From NCBI GenBank assembly GCA_009869945.1, contig WIXG01000020.1:1-64000 (forward strand): a stretch of 64,000 nt of DNA, read 5' to 3'. Positions within the stretch are counted from its first letter, which is position 1. The number at the start of each line of letters is the position of its first letter. The notes below the pieces were generated by a model, which saw only the letters and a list, made by a program, of their open reading frames with translations, had not been told where the DNA came from and ran no database searches. Both the position numbers and the translations under genes were made by a program. The DNA comes from Mesaphorura yosii (Eukaryota > Arthropoda > Collembola > Poduromorpha > Tullbergiidae). Positions 22,101 to 33,033 of the stretch are shown here, in pieces.

Positions 22101-25100
22101 GTGGCCTGATTACTGATTGAATGGCACGCGTCACACAATCAGCAAGAAACTGCATAATACATTCGCATGCTGTGGTGCACTGCGCGTGGAATGGACAGGC
22201 GAACCGTGAACCCGGAAAAACTATTCAGAAACTGGCTGGAAACCTTTCCTGTGTTATGAATTATGTCATTTATCTCCGACTTTTTTGTCAGGTCGGGCAT
22301 TAAAGCAACGAGCAAATGCGATAATTCATACTTCGGACTTTGCTTACGGTTGTCCAAATGGACACATTTTTATGCCTTTGTCTCTGTCATCCCTGACAAA
22401 AATGTATGCACGCTCAAGCCAACGCTGCAGTTGCGGAGTTCCCTCCGATCGGTCCTCTGCATCCTGCAACAATTACGCATTGTGACTGTGTACTTTTACG
22501 ATCAAATATTCTGGATTGACTAAATGCGCACAGTTTATTTATATTGGCTGGGAATTTTTAGTGGACAATAATCCCCCATTTAATTCATCTGGGTATTCGA
22601 GCAATGAGCAGCAGGAGTGAAAATAGTCTGGAACATTTCGCCTCTTGTTATTTGCTGTTGAATTCTCAATTTCATCGTTTGGTTTCTGCATTAAAACAAT
22701 GTCAATAATATTAGAACGATGATGCCTAAAATCTTTATGCAATGTCTGTCCGTTAAACTGAACGTCCGTGTCAGACTTCAAGTTGTTCAAGGTCGATTTC
22801 TGAAGAATCATTTCATGCCACTGAGAGTTTCATAAAATTTCCAGGTGATGTAAGATTGAAAGACGACCAGCTTGAAGACATGTGAATTGTGGTTAGTTAA
22901 TATTTCAATTATCCACTAATGGGTAAAAAGTATGCTGTAAGCTCGTATGAATCTGTAAGATGATATGCGGATCCACTTGAGCATACTTTCGGTCTAAATG
23001 TGTTTTTTCAACTTAAAATAATGTTGTCAATTCTTTTCAGGCTTTCAGCACTAAATCTTCTGCATTAAAATCATTCCTCCTCAATCGCCCAAATAACCGA
23101 AAACAAAACTGACACTTTAGATACAAGCCCGAGTTCATACAATGTGTTCCTTCATTTGTGAAAGATGATTTTTCCATGAAACGGAGGTTTGTGGAAGTAT
23201 TGTTGAGTCCAGAAGATGAGCCCACTGCAAAACAGTTTCAGTTTAATGACTACCGATTCAATGGAAATCTCCCTCAAAACTATTTTAACAGATAATATTT
23301 TAATAATAATGCACAATGCACTCGGGAGAGAAAAGGAAAAGCATAAAAAAATTGGGAAATTGGTTTATAAAAATCGAGTGTCAAAATATACCGTTTCTCA
23401 TCCACGGCGAATGAATGAATGCATGTGAGTGAATGCAGGAATGGGTCAATTGAGTTTATGTAGTGCAACAACGCCACACGTTGAACCAGTTGCATTGCAC
23501 CTCATACGTCCTGTTGAAAGGCTTCAATTTTCTTGTAATTTTATAACATCTGGTCACTGGTGCCTGGTTCCTATGAAAGCTGCTTCTACTGCGCACAGAC
23601 TCTCTCTTAATAAATTTGTGAGCATGATTTGTTTCGATTGGTTATGAAAGCGAAAAGCAGTGCATAATGAGAATTGGTACAAAGGTTATGGAAAGCGACA
23701 ACACGCAAGGGAAAGCATCAAAGCTGAAGTAAAACTGGTGACATAAACAAAGCTTGACGTCAATTAATAACGCTTTGATCAATTTAAAAATTTGCCTACA
23801 AATGTGTGGGAGGAATTTTTCCCTTCCGATGAACGGTAACTCGAATCTAAATAAGAAGCGACTGACTTTTTTGAAGTCAAAAATTATTCCGATAAAAATT
23901 ATAGCTTACAAATTTTAATCATCGTCAAGGTGCACTGTTCCGTGCAAATCTCACCGTGCAGCCTTTAATCTCCTGCATGTCGTGTTCATGTCTTACTTCA
24001 TTAGCTGATGCGTACTTCTCTCAGGCAGAGGCAGAGTACCGTACTTTCTTAACCAGAAGTAGCTCAAGTCATTTTACATTTCGTGAAAATTAGAGGAAAA
24101 AATAGCTTTCAGGAGAGGGACAAAAAATCATCCTGCATTGTGCAAGCTCGTAAACCAATGAAGGGAGTGAACAGAAGTCTGCGACTGAAAATTCATCTGC
24201 GAATTTGTTCACTGTGCATTTCATTCATTTAGGCGCATCTAACGATATAATGGTCCATTGTAGCTTTACACTGGACGGGAGTCAAGTGTTTCCCTCACAA
24301 GACGATTCTGACGATTCTATCGTCATTGTTAACATGAATTCCGAAAATATTATTAGCAATAATTGCGGAAAAATTACTGCTTGGCCATGGAGTCATCATA
24401 AAACGCAACCGATCCTGCATTGGCTTCCTTAAATGTTCGTAAGGCTTCTTTATGAAGTCAATCACACTGAATCGCGCATAGGCAGCCGGCACCAAAATTG
24501 TTTCAACCAAGTATTTTGGTGGAAGGCGAGGGCAACGATCACTACACGCACTTACGATCCGATGCGACGGTGATATGAACTTTTCGTGAAGGAAAATAAA
24601 GTTAAATTACGATTTACAATGCTTAACGGTATTTTTCTTCCCGTGTATTTGCCTTCTTGTATTGCAACATGAGTATGCAGTTTTTGGGTTTCAAGTTATC
24701 CACTTTCGTGCTATTATTGTATGTGCTTGTGCTTCTGTTGCATTCAAGCTTAATTTGTTTGGATGAGTTGCCGTGATCTATGGTGTTCACTCAAAAAAAG
24801 AAGCAACCAGAAAAAGCTCAATGAATCATGATAGCGTGATATTTATTAACTGTACAGGCAATAACATTTGCTTTGGGAGCCGGAGCTTGAGTGCAGTGTG
24901 TCGCACTTACGTGAGTAGATTCCAACGAATCATTAATGCTGCTTTGTCTTGACCATTGAAGAGAAGTTGACTATTCAAATTTGGAACGAAATTTGGATTT
25001 TATTCTGAACCGCACGAGAAATTTAATGCCATAAACATTCGCTGATTTCTCGGATTCTGATGGTAAGATAAGAACCGGGAAGAAAGGTCAACAGAAGTAG

Positions 25101-28100
25101 AGTCTGCTAAAATAAAATAAATGAGCACGCATGCAGGCGAGTCTTCCGATGTGCTCTTCTGAACGGAAAACGTAAAATCAGAAAACACAAGCCAGCCACA
25201 CAGAGAGAGTTTATTTTTATATTCATTTCGAGAAAACGATGACGATAAGAATGGGAAAGGAAGAAAAGAGGACAGAAGTCGTCTTGTTCCTTGTCTTTAT
25301 TTTTCCACTCCTGACTTCACCCGCGCCTTGTGCTTCTTTGGTAGCAGATTTTTTCTCAGTAGGTGGATGAGTAAAATAAAAAAAAGACTGAGTCTGAGGA
25401 TGTAAGGGTTTGGTGATCTCTGGCATTAGGCCAACCAAGAGACCGTGGCAAACGAATGAAAAGAACCAAGTGACAATCTCCGCAGCCTGAAAACTCTGCT
25501 GTCAAACGCGAAGAAGCCGTTCCTGAGGAACTCACCTTTAAACTTATTCTGGTCTTCATCTGGCTCCTCATCTGTTGGTCTTTCGTGTGGCTCTCTTGGC
25601 ACTAATTATTTTCATTGGAACATAACAACCGCTGAGATGCGCAATATACCTGTCACGTACGTGTGAAGGAAATACCACAAAATTATGGCCAAGAGTCAAG
25701 CTGGGCGATTCACACTCGGTGCGAGCCTTGCAAATTATTTTTCCTCCTCGCGCACCAGTCGCTTTTCCACTCTATTCTATCCGTCCGTTCCTGCATTAGC
25801 CGCAGCACAATTGAATTACTTAATGACACTGAATTTAAACCAGGACTGGGAATCATTTCCTCGTATTGTCACAAAGTGCTGCATTGTCATGCGTGTTCGC
25901 TCAGACATCCGAAGCGAGTGTTAATTTTCTAATTACATTATTCTCGACCATAAATTGAGGTCAGCCTCACGCGTTGCCACCGGTAAAGACAAACCTGCAC
26001 GACGTGAAGTTAAGGCGTCTGAGTTGAGACATTTTATTTGTGTGACGGTCTTCTGTTTTATTTAATAATAAAATTTGCTAGTCATCAGTCATCGCCATGA
26101 TGATATTGCAGATGACTTACAGCAAATGTCACGAACGGAGGAGGCAGCGAGCATGAGACGTAACCAACACCTTTCCTGTTGACTTGACTTGAGTTATAAA
26201 TTCATCCCGTGTTATTTCTTTGCAAACTGTCGCATTGTGCTCTGTCAGAGTCAAAGTTCTATTTTTAAGCCGGTCGCTGTCTCTGCCAGCACCAATATCC
26301 GCCGTCTCAAGGAAAAGGCGATCGGACCGGACGTGGACACTCGGCCGACGTAATCAGTCTGAGATCTTGGTAATCGCGTTCTTTGTAGCCGAATTACGTC
26401 AAAGCAGTCAAACAACATAACAACAGTAAAAACTCTTCACGTTTCTTGCTCGTGGCTTCTACGAACGCGACGGTGCAATAGGTTTTTAATTGTCGTTAAC
26501 CGAGTTTCAGCTCTGTTCGATGGCAAATCATAAAATAGGTAATTACCATTTAACACTTTTGGGAAGATGAATTCCGCATTAAACGAGACTACGTGATGTG
26601 TGTTTACTGGCTGGCCAAGGCTGTTCTGCCCTTTGGAAGTACTCATTTGCCTGATCGTAACATATACGAAACGGAAATGAGCAGTTATTTTACCGTTAGG
26701 CGGAAATTCCTGATGTGATTGTAAGGTGATAAAAGGGAAGAAATAGAGAAATACGAGTTTTGCTCTCACTTGATAGCCAACGCAACGTCCTTCAGCATAT
26801 GGCCTGTGGCGTGTACAGATACAGGTAAAATGACGGCATGCCGGCCCACCTTTGGCCCGACCACACTCCAGTAATTAACTTCATTCAGAAGGTGGAAACA
26901 ATGCCATGCAGGCAGGCCAGACTTGTTTGTAGACGGAAAACGAGTTTTTGAAGACCTCCTTTCCTTGCATAGCACAGCTCGACTTCATTCATTCGTGCTG
27001 TTTTAATATTCTGCATCATTCGAGCTCTGGATTACTCACGAGGCAAGATGAGTTTGGAATGCACTGATACGCCTTGTGCCACGATTCGAAAAGTACGCTC
27101 TCCACGTGGACCGCGGAGAGCAAACCTTTTGCGCTGGTTTTCTTTCCGGCGACGAGAGGAAAAAAGAATCTACCTGCCATGCATCGGATGGATCCGAGTT
27201 CCGTTTTCTACGAACAACGTTTGCTTCTTGGCAAAGCTCGCTTCAGACTCTAAAAATTAAGATTTAAGTGTGTTGTTTCTGTACGACAGAAAGTGAATTT
27301 TTACTCAAATAGCCCACGATACCCAATTACATTCGTGCAATATGTGAATGTGGGTATGCAAATGAATGCGAGTGCGTGCGGAAGGCAGGCGGATTGGGAA
27401 GCGAGTCATGTCCTGTCCTATAAATACTCGCCTAACTAACCCTTTCCTTTGCGACGTTTCTACGTCTGTGTTTTTTGCATGCATTTCCGTTTTCAGAGAT
27501 TCTCTTCTGAAAGTAGTCTTTAAAGAAAACACATGCGGACGACGACGACCTCGTGTTCTTTAACTCTTTCTCATCAACGTGGTCGCATCTTCCTCCGGTG
27601 CCCGGCGAATGCATGTGTTATTATTACGGTTTCCAAGAAGTACCTTCTGACTCGTATATTATTATCTCACGAGTCAAACAGAACCCGGGTCCAGACAGAA
27701 TCCTGTGGTCTCGCGTTCTAGTCTGCTGCCAAGGAGTCGGTCTAACGTTTTTTTTTAGAAAATGCAACTTGACTGGAAGCGAGTCATGTAAGATTGTTGT
27801 ATGCTTGCCCAGATTTGCTGCTCGGCTGCTCTGGAATGGAATGAATGGCAGTATGATCATGCCGATACCACGGAGATAATGCGCTCTTTACTTTTCTACA
27901 GATGAGTGCTTGAATCTGCCCGAGACCGAAGTGTATCTTCATTGCGCATTGAGTTGGTGTCACGATGACTTTGAGAGAAAGATGGATTGCACACGAGTCG
28001 TGGTACTCAGTGCATGCTAATCCACATGGTAAGATGAATGTCCATCGCATTAAATTACAGCAGAAATCGGGTATAGCCGTTTCGGCTTAATGGTAAAAGT

Positions 28101-28469
28101 CAATTGCTCCATAAAATTCACGCATATTGGCAGAATTCCTGAAGCAGGAGCAAAAATGTACATTCAGAACGATGCGTGAAATAATTTTTCTTCATCAAAT
28201 TGAATTTTTAACATGCTTGCCCATGTAAAATGTACTCGCTTTCAAAAAAGGTGCTCACATGACCAAACTTGAATGCCCCAAGTGTAATTGGACCCTTTGA
28301 AACGTAATTCTGCCTTGACGCGTAGACCTTCCTCATGAAATATCTGCAAATGTCATTGCGGATGAAAAATGTTTTTTCGCACCCTCTCAAAATCAGACAG
28401 GCTGTCGAGTGTTGCGGTATTGTGGCCAAGATTTAGCGATGGAGAGGAATTACCCTTCACTTTATCGTA
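16101..28469. other. Intergenic sequence, no gene supported
   Basis: About 12.4 kb. The longest open frame is 163 codons on the minus strand (17885-18376), with no recognisable domain and no splice context. A frame of similar quality lies at 20385-20630 (minus). Both lengths are within what chance gives in this much sequence on six frames. I saw no tRNA, rRNA, transposon end or long repeat, only a short CAT run near 16,590. Confidence 0.6.
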
Positions 28470-28767
28470 ACTAGCCTCACTAGCGGGCTTCGCCCGCCGT
28501 GTCGGCCAACAGCTCTTCGTTTTGGTGACACAGTTTGTCGCTTCGCCAAAATTTTCCATTGATCTCAAAATAATTGCGCGACTAAATGCTAGAGCATTCG
28601 GATTTACTACGATCAAGTTATTTCCAACCTTAATTCCGCACATTCTAACATTTAGTCGCGGAATTATTTTGAGATCAATGGAAAATTTTGGCGAAGCGAC
28701 GAACTGTGTCACCAAAACGAAGAGCTGTTGGCCGACACGGCGGGCGAAGCCCGCTAGTGAGGCTAGT
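28470..28767. mobile_element. Fold-back element with 119-bp arms and nested hairpins
   Basis: The arms are 28470-28588 and 28649-28767. They are reverse complements at 117 of 119 positions, with a 60-nt spacer. Each arm also contains a self-complementary 15-mer, GCGGGC-TTC-GCCCGC (28483-28497) and its mirror (28740-28754), near the outer end and flanked by CTAG words. The near-identity of the arms points to a recent event. A non-autonomous MITE or fold-back transposon is likely. A hairpin followed by CTAG also recalls Helitron 3' ends, so two such ends joined head to head is an alternative. No clear target-site duplication is visible. The ORFs across it are mirror artefacts. Confidence 0.9.
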
Positions 28768-31700
28768 ACACAGGTGTGTGAGCGTCGTGCGTGGTGCAGC
28801 ATGCAAACTCGCTGATATGGAAACCGTCAACTGCTTCAGATTAAATGCATGTAATCGGAAGCAAATAAATGCAAAGTTTTTAAACTCCTTCCTGGGTTTT
28901 CCAAAAATCTATTCCGATACATTAGAATCTCTTCGCACCCTTCAACTCTTATCGCTGGTCATAAGATGCGAATGAATTGGAAAGACATTAGCATAAAGAA
29001 AATCCTGACTATTGATTTTCTGACCTTTCATTACTTCGGTTTTTGTGGTCTCGCACTGCTTGAAACGCGATGAAAGGGTTAACACCACTTTCTTTTATGG
29101 TAATTCATTGAATGCGTTAATGCATGTTAATGCAATTTATTAAAATTGACATTTAAACTCACAATCATGTCAGACCTTCTTTACGGATTTCTTGTTACAC
29201 GTCTCTATTTCGCCACAGGATGGGATTGAGCAGCGATCCCTTTTCTTAAGCAATTTCTAAATCTCGATTGAGATTTCGCAGCGACGCTTGTCGCTTGAGT
29301 CATGCGTCTCGTGTTGTCGGCTCGATTTCATTAATTACACAAACTGAGCCAGCAGCATTTACACACGTAGCCAGAGTCCAGGAACAATGGCTTTAACAGT
29401 ACTATGAAGAAGCATGCAATCGTCAGTAATTGCAACTACTGCTGTAAATTATAACGTTGTTTGTTGAAAATAATTAGGTTACGAAGAGATTAAGACTACT
29501 CAAAAGGAAGCCGAAGCTTTACGGAAAGAAAGTCTTTTATTCACGGAAGAAATCGAACACTCAGAAGAATACAGAAAAGAAACTTTTTATTTGTATCACA
29601 AACACAGAAATCGAGCACAGACGCACAAAGCGCAAGTGATTTGATTGTTTAGAAATAATTTCATTCGAATTTCTAAAATATAAACACTCTGCAAGGTAGT
29701 CGGGACGGGAGCGTGAAGAGAGGCTCGCTCAGTCACAATAGCAGGACGATGATGCCACGGTTTGGATTACACATGTTCGCGTAATTGTTGAGCACTGTGA
29801 CTTTTGGTTTTTCTTTTATTGTCGAACCATTCTCAAATGAATGAACACAAAAACCTCGAGAAAGGGAAGAAAAAGTTGATAGACCAGAACAATTTTTTAT
29901 GCATTACAATGCAATAATGTGGCAAGAGCTCGGCTCTACTCAGCTCTCCCATGGACAATAAGAAATACTGTTTGTTAATTCCTCGTCTTATTTGATGAGA
30001 GGACTAATTTAATTTTCGAGAAACGGAGCACAAGCATAAACACATGCAAGAAATGCTGACTGCCACTAACGCCGATGTAAAGGTTTGGACTGGCCTCTCG
30101 GTGTCGAGACTCAAGCGCTCGCTGGCTTTGCTTGTGGTTCGCTCCAGATGACGACCATCGCGTCCACGCTACTGGTGTTCTTTCTTCAATTCTGCTTGTA
30201 ATGGAGTCACCGGGACAATGATGAGTTGCTCAGAGCCAGTAGACTCGTCTTCCCATGAACCCTATCCGAGTTGACTGCGTCCAATCTTAATTACGGCGTC
30301 CAACTTCACACAAAAACGGGGCTCGGTTCATCTTGGCTGCGTTGTTTACCAAATTCCTCAACTTTGAAGGGAAAATGTGCCAGCATGAACGATGATCACA
30401 ATAACTGCACAATCTCAATTCTTGGACTTTTCACGCTTTTGTCTTTTTAGGCTTACAAAGGCGATCAGATGAAAGACCATTACGGCAGAGTAATCACGCT
30501 GGCAGAATGAAGATTTGAGTTCGTTCTTGTTTTGTTCCAATTCCTAATAAATAAATTCTTTCCGAGTCCTTTTTAGTCCGCATCCTTTCTGAATGTGTGA
30601 ACTTTCAGAGGAGATTTTGTTGTGGACCTTCTGAGCTTTGTTTCCCGATTTCGAGAAAATTGAAAGGGAAGAAGTGAAATTGCGAGCAGGGAGCAAGGCG
30701 AAGAATCACGCACCTGTCGTTCACTTTTGCCTTTCTTCTCCATTGTCTCTACTTGCATTTGACTGCGAAAGGAGGAGTAATTATTTCTGGGAATAACAGA
30801 ATACGTGTTGTTGGTGCGGACTCATGATGGCGAGAAAAGGATGCCAATCCTACCATGTTAACGTTTAAAAGTGCGATTTGAAACGTGATCGATCAAAGTC
30901 ACGAGATACTTTACTTTTGGCTGAATACTATCACCTGCCAAAACAAGAAATAGAATCGTCGTAGGTATGGAATAATTAAAGTGATTCGGGTGATTTGGGA
31001 CATTTTTCTTTGACTTCGTGCATCGTGAATTTTTTGGCACGATTCTAGCTAAACTGAACTGGCAGTGGTCGTTGCTGCAGTCGAAATATTCAACGGCTAT
31101 AAAATTCTAATTGCTTTAAAAACGAAGCGAATTGCGACCGCAAACGTCAATTTGAGAGTAACAACTTAAGTAGTGTCTTTGCATCATTTCGGGACGAGAC
31201 GTGTGACAATTGGGTAGGATTCTGGCACGAAACAGAAGTGTGAGAACATTCGACCTAATTGGCCATAAAACAGGAACTCTGAAATGCCACATGTACCGAC
31301 CAACGGCGTTTGAAATTACATACATGAGCCCGAATCCTTCCTCCAAAGATCGTTGAGCCACACAGGAATCAAAAAGCATTAAATCCGAACCGAAGGTGTG
31401 ACAAGATTTTATGTTGCCATTTATTGCTTTCGAATCTGGTGTGCAGATGATAATTGAATTCCGGCAGAATAGCGCTAGATTGCGACTTGCAAAGACTTAA
31501 CCTCGTCGAATTCGTTATAATTAATAATCACTGCTCGAATTTTGCCTGGTAACTCTGACGATACGAGAAGATACGCGATTTGATACGGTACGGTGTCGTG
31601 AAAGCCAGATTGAGACTTTAGTTTTATGGAGCCTCTTACTCAACTGCAGTGTTTTATGACTGCGAATGCATTGAGAGGGTCTTTGGCATCGATGAATAGT

Positions 31701-31808
31701 ACTTTTACTCAGTAGTGTAATAGCGTTGTGGAGTTGTGGTGCGGGACTGAAAAGATGATGCCGGCGAACAAGCGCAACGATTTGCTGTGCAATATCGGCA
31801 GTGCGCCT
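28768..31808. other. Intergenic sequence, no gene supported
   Basis: About 3 kb between the fold-back element and the Tc1-like element. Only short open frames are present, none with family resemblance. An ATG near 30,148 opens a hydrophobic 17-residue stretch, but it stops at once and lacks promoter context. Confidence 0.6.
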
Positions 31809-31810
31809 TA

Positions 31811-32013
31811 CACTCTGTCCAACAATGATAGCACCAGCACTATTATCATTTATAACTCCCTTCGTTCTTAATAAATGGAGTATATTTTGAGATATGCTAT
31901 GTGTAGGAAAGATAGCGGTACTCTGGCAAAGTTACATTGAAATTAATTGATAGGCTAATGGAAACGGGAGGATTTTCTAAAAGATTGGTGTCCAAACATT
32001 ATAGCACAATTTC
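31811..32013. repeat. Left terminal inverted repeat of the Tc1-like element
   Basis: It pairs with 32829-33031. Beyond the two direct-repeat motifs, the interior also aligns. For example, the left ACTCCCTT near 31857 and GGCAAAGTTACATTGAAATT near 31925 have counterparts in the complement of the right repeat. Divergence between the sides shows age. Confidence 0.85.
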
Positions 32014-32076
32014 AGAATATTGTTAGTTTCTCCTTGACTGGTGCTTCCTTCGGTCGTGCAAATAGTTTAATCAGTC

Positions 32077-32753
32077 ATGCCTCGTGGCACTCGGTTGATC
32101 GAGTAGGAAGCCAAATTAACGTTCTTCGCAATGAAGGGCACAGCGTGAATCGCATTTCAAGCACCATTAACGGATCTAATAAGGTTGCCAGCAACTACCT
32201 TCGATTAGGAGAAGCGTACGGGGCAAATACGTCAGGTGGTCATCCGAGAGTGCTAACGGAGAGATGAGCGCGAAATAATTAACTTAGCCCGATTTGGTGA
32301 TTACTCAATACGAGAAATTGGACGGGAACTGGATTCAGAAGTCTCACGAGGCACCATTCACAACGTACTGCAACTGAATCCTTTCTTGTCCTGGTGTAAA
32401 AAGTTGCGCAAATCTCCTCTCACCGATGCACACAAGTCGGCAAGACTGGAATTTGCGAAAGATCACATGAGCTGGGACAGGAAATGGGAGAAAGTACTCT
32501 TCTCCGATGAGAAAAGTGGAACTTGGACGGACCAGAAGGGAAAACAACTGAGGGTATTGGAGTGGTCATCGAAGATTCCTGATCTCAATCCCATTGAGAA
32601 CCTGTGGGGCATTATGGCACGTCAAGTTTACGCTCATGGTCGTCAATACGGCACTTTGAGCTCAAGGAGGCTGTAGTTATTGCTTGGAATAATTTGTCCC
32701 TCCCTACTCTCAGGAATTTACTTTCGAGTATGAAAAATAGAACTTTGAAGTAA
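32077..32753 (+). pseudogene. Broken Tc1-family transposase
   Basis: Tc1 transposases are usually about 340 residues, with an N-terminal paired-like DNA-binding domain and a DD34E catalytic domain. Here an ATG at 32077 gives MPRGTRLIE and then stops. One frame over, SQINVLRNEGHSVNRISSTI and GGHPRVLTER follow (to about 32263). A one-base shift restores DEREIINLARFGDYSIREIG, then DAHKSARLEFAKDHMSWDR and VLFSDEK with the first catalytic Asp. The sequence then jumps to RVLEWSSKIPDLNPIENLWG with the catalytic Glu. The stretch between, which would hold the second catalytic Asp, is deleted. Another frameshift near 32655 precedes FELKEAVVIAWNNLSLPTLR and a TAA at 32751. It cannot make an active enzyme. 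Confidence 0.93.
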
Positions 32754-32828
32754 TTTTGAATCACAGAGGAATTACAAAATATTAACTTCCCAAATATGTA
32801 CTTTGCGTGTGAGTGCAGTCTACTTTTA

Positions 32829-33031
32829 TGAAATTGTGCTATAATTATTGGACATCAACTTTTCACGAAATCGTCTGTTTCTTAGTTCCATACCAAGCAA
32901 TTTCAAAGAAACTTTGTCACGACAATGATAGTTTATCTTGTATAAGATATGTTAAAATGGTGCTCATTCGTTACTATCAAAGGGAGTAATAAAGAAAAGT
33001 GCCTACTGTGCTATAATTGTTAGACACACTG
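32829..33031. repeat. Right terminal inverted repeat of the Tc1-like element
   Basis: The inner motif is at 32830-32858 and the outer motif ends at 33031, just before TA. The outer copy reads, inward, CAGTGTGTCTAACAATTATA, which fits the Tc1 consensus start. It is better preserved than the left outer copy. Confidence 0.88.
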
Positions 33032-33033
33032 TA

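Larger units (their letters stand above)
31809..33033 (+). mobile_element. Degenerate Tc1-like transposon with IR/DR termini
   Basis: The element body is 31811-33031, with TA at both borders (31809-31810 and 33032-33033), the standard Tc1/mariner target duplication. The terminal inverted repeats are about 200 bp. Each has an outer and an inner copy of a motif containing ATTATAGCAC. The left copies are at 31811 and 31985-32013; the right copies are at 32830-32858 and end at 33031. Outer-to-inner spacing is about 175 bp on both sides. The inner pair matches at 26 of 29 bases and the outer pair at about 22 of 26. The right outer end begins CAGTG when read inward, as in Tc1 elements. A broken transposase lies between. 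Confidence 0.93.

Noticed and set aside
28353-28815. Two opposite-strand open frames sharing the same peptide (VTQFVASPKFSIDLKII)
   Set aside because: They are mirror images produced by the inverted repeat at 28470-28767, not genes.
30148-30204. ATG with a hydrophobic 17-residue stretch like a signal peptide
   Set aside because: It stops at once. A splice at GTAATG is possible, but no second exon or promoter supports it.
31985-32858. Inner inverted repeat pair as the ends of an 874-bp transposon
   Set aside because: Outer motif copies about 175 bp further out on both sides, with TA borders, show the element is longer.
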